From Deltaproteobacteria bacterium (GTDB taxonomy: Bacteria; Desulfobacterota; DSM-4660; Desulfatiglandales; Desulfatiglandaceae): a stretch of 9,975 nt of DNA. Positions 5,485 through 9,975 of this stretch are shown here, piece by piece. Location: NCBI GenBank assembly GCA_019307165.1, contig JAFDKD010000317.1, positions 1-9,975 on the forward strand. The letters are read 5' to 3'. A program made the position numbers and the translations under genes. A model generated the notes under the pieces. It did not search any database. It was not told where the DNA came from and worked only from the letters and a program-made list of their open reading frames with translations. Positions within the stretch are counted from its first letter, which is position 1, and each line of letters begins with the position of its first letter.

Positions 5485-7401
5485 CTATATGGCGCGGCCC
5501 AAAACGGCCCCCTCGTAAATTGCCGCCTTTGCGCTTCTCGGCTCCAGACAATCGCCTATCCGATGGATCTCGAACCCGAGCGGCTTGAGTTGCTCCAAAA
5601 GGCGATTGTCCGGTTGGTTCCCCACGGTGATAACGACCCGCTCTGCATTCAGAACCTCTTCATTTCCTTCCTTGTCCTTTACTACGACGCACTTATCTTC
5701 CACCCGTTCCAGCGACGTCTCGGTCATGAAGCGCACATGCTTTTCCCGCATTCTCTTCATGAAAAGCTTCCGGGTCATGGATTCGAGACGGTTGCCGATT
5801 TTTGGGAGTATTTCCACGATGGTTACCGGACTGCCGTGCTCCGAAAGGTGCAAGGCCACTTCGCACCCGGTCGAGCCCCCGCCGATCACGACGCTCTTTT
5901 TCGGCGCGGGCGCATAGCCGTTCAGTATGCCGGAGATGGGGACCACTTCGGATCTATCGATGCCTTCCACAGGCGGCAGGCCCGGCCGCGAGCCGGTGGC
6001 CAGAATGACAACATCAGGGTTTTCCGATATTACGGTTTCCGGCGTCACTTCCGCATTGAGATGGCAATGGACACCATACTTTTCGATTTGACTCTTCTGG
6101 AAGCCGATGAGGTTTAATATCTCCGTTTTGTACCAGGACACGCTGCCCATGACCAGCTGCCCGCCAAGATACGATTCCTTTTCATAAAGGTGGACGTTAT
6201 GCCCCCTCCTGGCGGCTACCCACGCAACATTCAGCCCGCCGGGTCCGCCGCCCACCACCATCACTTTTTTGGTCTCTTCGGCCGGGCGAAAGGCCATTTC
6301 CTTTTCTCTTCCCAGCATGGGATTCACAAGACATTCAACACGTCCTTTTCTGAAGATGGACTCCATGCAGGTATTGCAGGCGATACAGGTCCTGATTTCA
6401 TCCAGCCGGCCCTCCTTGGCCTTTTTGGGCAGTTCGGGGTCCGCGAGAAGCCCTCTGCCGATGCAAACCAGGTCCGCTTTTCCGCTGTCGATGATGTTTT
6501 CGGCAACCAGCGGGTCATTGATTCTGCCCACCGCCATGGTGGGTATTCCCAAGGCATTTTTGATTGAACCCGCATAATCCGAAAGACAGGCCTTGTCCAT
6601 GAACATGGGCTGACAGATCCACTCGGGGGTGGCGTCGTTTCCCGCGGACACCTGGACAACATCGATTCCCGCTTTGATGAGGATCTTGAGCATGCCGATG
6701 CTCTCTTCGACCGTGATGCCATTCGGTACAAACTCCATGGCACTGATTTTGAAAGATATGGGGAAGTCGTCGCCCACGCGGTTTCTCACTTCTTTCACGA
6801 TTTCCTCGGCAAACCGGGTCCTCCCCGCAAGGTCGCCACCATATTCATCATCCCTGGCATTGGAAAACGCCGACAGAAATTGATTGACAAGGTACCCGTG
6901 GGCGCCATGGATCTCGATCAACTCGAAACCGGCTGCAACGGCCCTTTCGGCGGAATCTCCGAATTTGACCACCAATTCCTGAATTCCGTCGATACTCAGG
7001 GGCGCCACATCGCCGGTGATAGCGGGGCAGGGCAGGGGGGAGGGGGCCACCGGCATCTGCTTGATGACTTTCGAGGAGGTTTGTCTCCCCGCGTGATGGA
7101 TCTGGACGGCCGGTATGCTGCCCTCGGCCTTCATTACCTGGGCGATTTTGTAAAGGCCTTCGATAAAATGATCATCATAAATGCGCGCCTGATGTGGCGA
7201 GACAATTCCCTCGGGCGAGACCGCGCATGCTTCCGCAAACACCATGGCCGCCCCTCCGGCCGCGCGAAGCCTGTAGTGCTCGATGGTATTGTCCGTTATG
7301 GCGCCGTCGTTCTCGATGAGAAACGATGCGATCCCGGGCATAACAATCCGATTGCTCAGTCGACAATTTTTTATTTGATAAGGGGAGAACAGATGTTTCA
7401 T
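5485..7401 (-). CDS. NADH:flavin oxidoreductase / 2,4-dienoyl-CoA reductase-family ene-reductase (FMN, 4Fe-4S, FAD)
   Basis: A 638-aa cytoplasmic flavoenzyme that reduces activated C=C bonds; the substrate cannot be read from sequence. I chose the ATG at 7401 because GGAGA lies nine bases upstream (complement of 7411-7415), homology begins at MKHLFSPYQIKN, and a good promoter lies at 7439-7467; an ATG at 7506 would lie upstream of that promoter. Domain order: an Old-Yellow-Enzyme TIM barrel (residues 1-330) with NRIVMPG, HHAGR at 102-106, IHGAHGYLVNQFLS at 164-177, YGGDLAGRTRF and GRGLLADP; a cluster motif C339-x2-C342-x2-C345-x11-C357; an FAD Rossmann motif VVGGGPGGLNVAW near 382-394; and an NAD(P)H motif VIGGGSTGCEVA near 505-516, ending in RIGDCLEPR. 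E. coli FadH has x3 between the second and third cysteine; the x2 spacing here is as in trimethylamine dehydrogenase. Relatives include FadH, BaiCD/BaiH-type and trimethylamine dehydrogenase enzymes. Confidence 0.93.
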   Translation of the reverse strand: MKHLFSPYQIKNCRLSNRIVMPGIASFLIENDGAITDNTIEHYRLRAAGGAAMVFAEACAVSPEGIVSPHQARIYDDHFIEGLYKIAQVMKAEGSIPAVQIHHAGRQTSSKVIKQMPVAPSPLPCPAITGDVAPLSIDGIQELVVKFGDSAERAVAAGFELIEIHGAHGYLVNQFLSAFSNARDDEYGGDLAGRTRFAEEIVKEVRNRVGDDFPISFKISAMEFVPNGITVEESIGMLKILIKAGIDVVQVSAGNDATPEWICQPMFMDKACLSDYAGSIKNALGIPTMAVGRINDPLVAENIIDSGKADLVCIGRGLLADPELPKKAKEGRLDEIRTCIACNTCMESIFRKGRVECLVNPMLGREKEMAFRPAEETKKVMVVGGGPGGLNVAWVAARRGHNVHLYEKESYLGGQLVMGSVSWYKTEILNLIGFQKSQIEKYGVHCHLNAEVTPETVISENPDVVILATGSRPGLPPVEGIDRSEVVPISGILNGYAPAPKKSVVIGGGSTGCEVALHLSEHGSPVTIVEILPKIGNRLESMTRKLFMKRMREKHVRFMTETSLERVEDKCVVVKDKEGNEEVLNAERVVITVGNQPDNRLLEQLKPLGFEIHRIGDCLEPRSAKAAIYEGAVLGRAI

Positions 7402-7438
7402 TATAATTAATCTCCAATTAGGACATTTTGGGGTCAGA

Positions 7439-7467
7439 AATATAGAAATACATGATGTTTTTGTCAA
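7439..7467 (-). promoter_or_regulatory. Sigma-70-type promoter for the flavin oxidoreductase gene
   Basis: On the minus strand TTGACA (complement of 7462-7467) is followed by 17 bases and TATATT (complement of 7439-7444). The -35 box is a perfect consensus and the -10 box matches at five of six positions. Transcription would start near 7432, leaving a leader of about 30 bases with the GGAGA site before the ATG at 7401. Confidence 0.7.
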
Positions 7468-7515
7468 ACAAAAAGCGAGATCGGCCGTGATGGATAGGTT
7501 TTCCAATCAAATCAT

Positions 7516-7545
7516 TTGACCGGAAAAATACGCCTCTGATATTAT
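7516..7545 (+). promoter_or_regulatory. Sigma-70-type promoter for the nucleoside transporter gene
   Basis: TTGACC at 7516-7521, an 18-base spacer, and TATTAT at 7540-7545, each matching five of six consensus positions. Transcription would begin near 7552, giving a leader of roughly 155 bases before the proposed TTG start at 7709. It diverges from the oxidoreductase promoter at 7439-7467, with about 50 bp between the two -35 boxes. Confidence 0.55.
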
Positions 7546-7549
7546 CAGA
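7535..7549. promoter_or_regulatory. Palindromic operator candidate over the -10 box
   Basis: TCTGATA-T-TATCAGA is a perfect 7+1+7 inverted repeat that covers the -10 box of the rightward promoter. A repressor bound here would block the transporter gene directly. No regulator gene is visible in the window, so the cognate protein is unknown. Confidence 0.45.
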
Positions 7550-7598
7550 TACCTGAGCCAAGAAACAGACCCACACCCTGAATGAAAAAGGCTCGGTG

Positions 7599-7619
7599 GC
7601 AGCCTTTCGACAGGGCTGC
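7599..7619 (+). other. Hairpin in the transporter leader
   Basis: GCAGCC at 7599-7604 and GGCTGC at 7614-7619 form a six-base-pair stem with a nine-base loop in the untranslated leader upstream of the nucleoside transporter. The loop sequence tttcgacag resembles the dispersed repeat at 9008-9057, so it may be a repeat fragment rather than a regulator. No known riboswitch pattern is recognised. Confidence 0.3.
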
Positions 7620-7708
7620 GTCCTATGTCTCGTCAAATCCGTCGATGACACCGGGTGGGCCATCTCCTGGATGCTGGTGCCGGATCTATTGAAAGGGCAA
7701 TAGATAAA

Positions 7709-8953
7709 TTGGAAACAATTCAAGGCATTTTTGGATTTTTGACGATCGCCTTTCTGGCCTGGCTTTTGTCGGAAAACAGACGCACGCTTAATATCCGGAC
7801 GATTCTGGCCGGGTTCGGGCTCCAGGTGATGCTGGCCCTGATACTCCTCAAATTTCCCGGAAGTCAGGACGTTTTTCTTTTGCTGAACAAGGCCGTTCAG
7901 GCCCTGGAATCATCTACCGAGGCGGGCACCGGACTTGTTTTCGGGTACCTGGGGGGAGCGCAACTTCCCTTTGAAGAGAAGATGCCCGGGGCGAGCTTCA
8001 TACTTGCTTTCCGGGCACTGCCCCTGGTCCTGGTCATCAGCGCCCTCTCCTCGCTGCTATTCTATTGGAACATTTTGCCGGTGGTGGTTCGCGCCTTTTC
8101 ATGGGCCCTGAGACGAATCATGGGCATCGGCGGGGTCGAAGGCCTGGGCACGGCGGCCAATGTTTTTGTGGGCATGGTGGAATCCCCGCTTTTCATCAGA
8201 CCGTATCTGTCCGGGATTTCGAGAAGCGAACTTTTTACAATCATGACCGCGGGCATGGCCACCATTGCCGGTACGGTCATGCTACTCTACGCCGGAATTT
8301 TGAGGGAGGTGATGCCGGGAGTTATGGGCCACCTGTTGACGGCGTCCATCATCAGTGCGCCGGCGGCCGTTACCATAGCCAAGCTGATGGTGCCCGAAAT
8401 CGATACGCCATCGACGGACAATGTGGGTCTTCCCCGCAAGGCGACCAGCGCCATGGACGCGATCACGCGCGGGACACTGGCCGGGGTCCAACTGCTGATC
8501 AATATCGTTGCCATGCTGGTGGTGCTCGTGGCGCTGGTCCATCTTGTGAACCTGGTCCTCGGGCTTTTCCCGCATATTCTGGGAGAACCGGTGACGTTTC
8601 AGCGGCTCGTGGGCTTCGTGATGGCCCCGGTCGCCTGGCTCATGGGCATTCCGTGGTCCGAGGCCGGAATGTGCGGCGGCCTTATGGGGACAAAGACCGT
8701 CTTGAACGAGTTGCTCGCGTATCTGGATTTGGCTGCTCTCCCGCCGGGCAGCCTCAGCGAACGGAGTCGACTGATCCTCACCTATGCCATGTGCGGTTTC
8801 GCCAACTTCGGTTCCCTGGGAATCATGATCGGCGGCATGGGGGCCATGGCCGAGGACAGGCGCGGGGAGATCGTCGGACTCGGTCTCAAAGCCATTGTGG
8901 CGGGAACCCTGGCCACATGCATGACCGGGGCGTTGGTGGGGCTCTTATATTGA
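7709..8953 (+). CDS. Concentrative nucleoside transporter, CNT/NupC family
   Basis: An inner-membrane cation-coupled nucleoside importer of about 414 aa, the usual CNT length. I prefer the TTG at 7709, because AAAGGG (7692-7697) lies 11 bases before it and the product then begins METIQGIFGFLTIAFLAWLLSENRR, as family members do. The GTG at 7655 (432 aa) is the alternative and has no clear Shine-Dalgarno. Hydrophobic helices alternate throughout. CNT signatures are visible: GLGTAANVFVGMVESPLFIR, the SELFTIMTAGMATIAGTV segment, GTKTVLNELLAYLDL, and YAMCGFANFGSLGI. It is transcribed away from the flavin oxidoreductase; no nucleoside catabolic genes are next to it. The exact nucleoside range and whether Na+ or H+ drives it cannot be told. 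A 300-codon frame shifted by one (8065-8967) is a shadow of this gene. Confidence 0.93.
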   Translation: METIQGIFGFLTIAFLAWLLSENRRTLNIRTILAGFGLQVMLALILLKFPGSQDVFLLLNKAVQALESSTEAGTGLVFGYLGGAQLPFEEKMPGASFILAFRALPLVLVISALSSLLFYWNILPVVVRAFSWALRRIMGIGGVEGLGTAANVFVGMVESPLFIRPYLSGISRSELFTIMTAGMATIAGTVMLLYAGILREVMPGVMGHLLTASIISAPAAVTIAKLMVPEIDTPSTDNVGLPRKATSAMDAITRGTLAGVQLLINIVAMLVVLVALVHLVNLVLGLFPHILGEPVTFQRLVGFVMAPVAWLMGIPWSEAGMCGGLMGTKTVLNELLAYLDLAALPPGSLSERSRLILTYAMCGFANFGSLGIMIGGMGAMAEDRRGEIVGLGLKAIVAGTLATCMTGALVGLLY

Positions 8954-8981
8954 AGATTGAGAATTGAACATTGAAAATTGA
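8949..8981. repeat. ATTGAA-type word array
   Basis: Four to five degenerate copies of ATTGARNATTGA-like words directly follow, and partly overlap, the stop codon of the nucleoside transporter gene. The word ATTGAACATT is shared with 1201-1210. It belongs to the same class of gene-boundary word arrays as 1109-1146 and 3834-3975. Confidence 0.55.
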
Positions 8982-9007
8982 CGGGTTGTTGTCCAAATCC
9001 CCAGCAG

Positions 9008-9057
9008 CCCTTCGACAACCCTTCAATAAGCTCAGGGCAGGGCTCAGGGCGAACGGT
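9008..9057. repeat. CCCTTCGACA...CTCAGGGCGAACGG dispersed repeat
   Basis: The segment starts with CCCTTCGACA, contains a partial internal duplication (CCCTTC at 9008 and 9019; CTCAGGGC at 9031 and 9043), and ends in GGGCGAACGG. This wording is familiar to me as a short intergenic repeat of many environmental bacterial genomes. The possible coding remnant at 9044-9256 ends inside it. Confidence 0.55.
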
Positions 9058-9256
9058 CGTCCGTTGAAATTATTGGACTTTTCCGTTTATTCTGAGTAAT
9101 CTCAGGCGCATACAACATATAGACATTACCATCCGGTTCCGCTATGTTGTGGACGTCATTGAATTCATCATCTTGTAACCCAACAGCACAACCCCAATCT
9201 TCTAACAGCTTGTTGGGCTTTACCGCTAAGTGCGTGAATTCATTAGTGTTTGCACT
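9044..9256 (-). pseudogene. Possible decayed coding remnant, unknown family
   Basis: On the minus strand an open stretch of 70 codons, bounded by a TAA at 9257-9259 and ending with TGA at 9044-9046, has protein-like composition: NEFTHLAVKPNKLLEDWGC, then GLQDDEFNDVHNIAEPDGNV and YMLYAPEITQ. There is no start codon near its beginning and no Shine-Dalgarno. A neighbouring frame just upstream (about 9248-9300) reads SAELIDFTVFNFSVKVQT, which could be the same protein before a frameshift. The last dozen codons run into the dispersed repeat at 9008-9057, so the natural C-terminus appears to be lost. I do not recognise the family. The alternative is chance openness of a non-coding region. Confidence 0.4.
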
Positions 9257-9302
9257 TTAACGGAAAAATTAAATACCGTAAAATCAATCAACTCCGCAGA
9301 TT

Positions 9303-9340
9303 GACGCCGCTTGTCGCGGCATAGCCGAAGGCGACGACGG
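9303..9340. repeat. GC-rich intergenic repeat with hairpin
   Basis: GCCGC at 9306-9310 and GCGGC at 9316-9320 form a stem with a five-base loop, followed by catagccgaaggcgacgacgg. It contrasts with the AT-rich DNA around it and resembles the GC-rich intergenic elements near 3781 and 5411. No function can be assigned. Confidence 0.4.
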
Positions 9341-9378
9341 AAAATTGCGAAAAAGGACCATTTCCGGATGGAAACAAG

Positions 9379-9407
9379 TTAACAAATTGGGAAGGGGGTG
9401 GTAGATA
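9379..9407 (+). promoter_or_regulatory. Weak promoter candidate for the TAXI receptor gene
   Basis: TTAACA at 9379-9384 (five of six to consensus), a 17-base spacer and TAGATA at 9402-9407 (three of six). The -10 match is poor. A perfect 12-bp palindrome CTAAAATTTTAG (9419-9430) lies between it and the ribosome binding site and might be an operator or part of the leader. Confidence 0.25.
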
Positions 9408-9459
9408 GTTCGGGGGTGCTAAAATTTTAGATCAGGAACAAAACAAAAGGAGGAATAAA

Positions 9460-9975
9460 ATGAGAAAACTTAAGTTGGGATTGGTTTTGGGATTGGCGGT
9501 GCTGTTAATATCGATATTTACTTTACCTAGCCCTGCGGCGGCTGAAAAAAAGATGTTGAGATGGGGGACCGCAAATCCAATGAGCTATTATTATAAAGCA
9601 TCCGCTTTGATCGCAGATTTCTTGCGAAGGGGTATGCCGGATTACGACCTCACCATCTACCCATACGTTTCAACCACCGCTAACATCAAGAGCTTTTTAG
9701 TGGGTGATCTCGAATCCGTATATGCGGCCGAGCCGGGATTTGGAAAATTGTACTCGTTTAAAAAACCGTTTAAGGGCTTTGAACCCAATGTAAAGAAAAT
9801 GCCGGTCCAGGGTATTTGGCTCTACACCATGGAAACACACATATTGACTTTACCGAAGAACAAAGACAAATTTCGGTCCTGGCAGGATTTGGACGGTAAG
9901 AAAATCTTCATGACGAAGGCGGGATATATGAACCATATCAACATCTTCCGGGCTATGGAGGACATCAATGGTCTG
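9460..9975 (+). CDS. TAXI-family TRAP transporter solute-binding protein (5' part, cut by window edge)
   Basis: A periplasmic solute receptor for a TRAP transporter of the TAXI type; 172 codons are present and the frame is open to the window end. AGGAGG at 9448-9453 lies six bases before the ATG, an ideal site. The signal peptide MRKLKLGLVLGLAVLLISIF ends after LPSPAAA, and the mature protein starts EKKMLRWGTANPMSYYYKAS, then LIADFLRR, YPYVSTTANIKSFLVGDLES and WQDLDGKKIFM. The order (RWGTA near the N-terminus, SxxANIKxxxxGD, later W-x-DLxGKK) fits TAXI/NMT1-like receptors. The glycine-rich GTGGTGG of typical members is replaced by GTANPMSYYY, so it is a divergent member. Full TAXI receptors are about 320-350 aa, so roughly half is missing. 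A fused 4TM/12TM permease gene would be expected downstream. Confidence 0.82.
   Translation, partial: MRKLKLGLVLGLAVLLISIFTLPSPAAAEKKMLRWGTANPMSYYYKASALIADFLRRGMPDYDLTIYPYVSTTANIKSFLVGDLESVYAAEPGFGKLYSFKKPFKGFEPNVKKMPVQGIWLYTMETHILTLPKNKDKFRSWQDLDGKKIFMTKAGYMNHINIFRAMEDINGL

Noticed and set aside
5346..5588. 80-codon plus-strand frame in the convergent spacer
   Set aside because: It is built from the repeat and the antisense of the oxidoreductase C-terminus, with no protein family character.
8065..8967. 300-codon plus-strand frame offset from the nucleoside transporter
   Set aside because: It is a low-complexity G/H/R-rich shadow of the transporter's coding sequence, which has clear family motifs in the other frame.
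9178..9218. Integron attC-like site (ACCCAAC ... GTTGGGC)
   Set aside because: The outer boxes fit RYYYAAC and GTTRRRY, but the whole is only 41 bp, shorter than known attC sites; inner boxes are absent, no integrase or cassette array is present, and the stretch reads as protein on the minus strand.

Overview
The window looks like a chromosomal segment from a Desulfobacterota-like (deltaproteobacterial, probably anaerobic) bacterium. I infer this from four things: two different families of TRAP-type solute receptors, a TPR-protein-associated TRAP cluster, an iron-sulfur flavin ene-reductase, and intergenic spaces filled with degenerate short-word repeats. No rRNA, tRNA, CRISPR array or intact transposase is visible.

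Layout. (1) Positions 53-3481 form a leftward gene set: a TPR protein, a TatT-type TPR lipoprotein translationally coupled to it, and, after a repeat-filled gap of about 280 bp, a DctP-family receptor. This resembles a TPAT (TPR-protein-associated TRAP transporter). The membrane subunits are not in the window. (2) Positions 3482-4032 are a divergent intergenic region with an AT-rich part, one copy of a 30-bp repeat, and a GGTTAAGG-type word array. (3) Positions 4033-5339 hold a rightward pair: an isolated dTDP-4-dehydrorhamnose reductase and, 1 bp later, a DUF1232 + J-domain gene whose two halves lie in different frames. (4) Positions 5340-5484 are a hairpin-rich convergent spacer with the second, inverted copy of the 30-bp repeat. 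(5) Positions 5485-7401 hold a leftward flavin/FeS oxidoreductase of the 2,4-dienoyl-CoA reductase family. Its promoter lies in a 307-bp divergent region shared with (6) a rightward CNT/NupC nucleoside transporter at 7709-8953. (7) Positions 8954-9459 contain word repeats, a dispersed GC-rich repeat, and what looks like a decayed coding remnant on the minus strand. (8) From 9460 to the window edge runs the 5' part of a TAXI-family TRAP receptor with a very strong ribosome binding site.

Functional reading. Most of the window concerns import: two periplasmic receptor systems and one inner-membrane nucleoside carrier, plus one cytoplasmic redox enzyme. The most informative points are the TatT/DctP pairing with a tryptophan where carboxylate-binding receptors have arginine, the frame-split DUF1232/J-domain gene, the divergent promoter region with a palindrome over one -10 box, and the pair of inverted repeats around the rfbD unit. 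I see no clearly new defence or mobile system.
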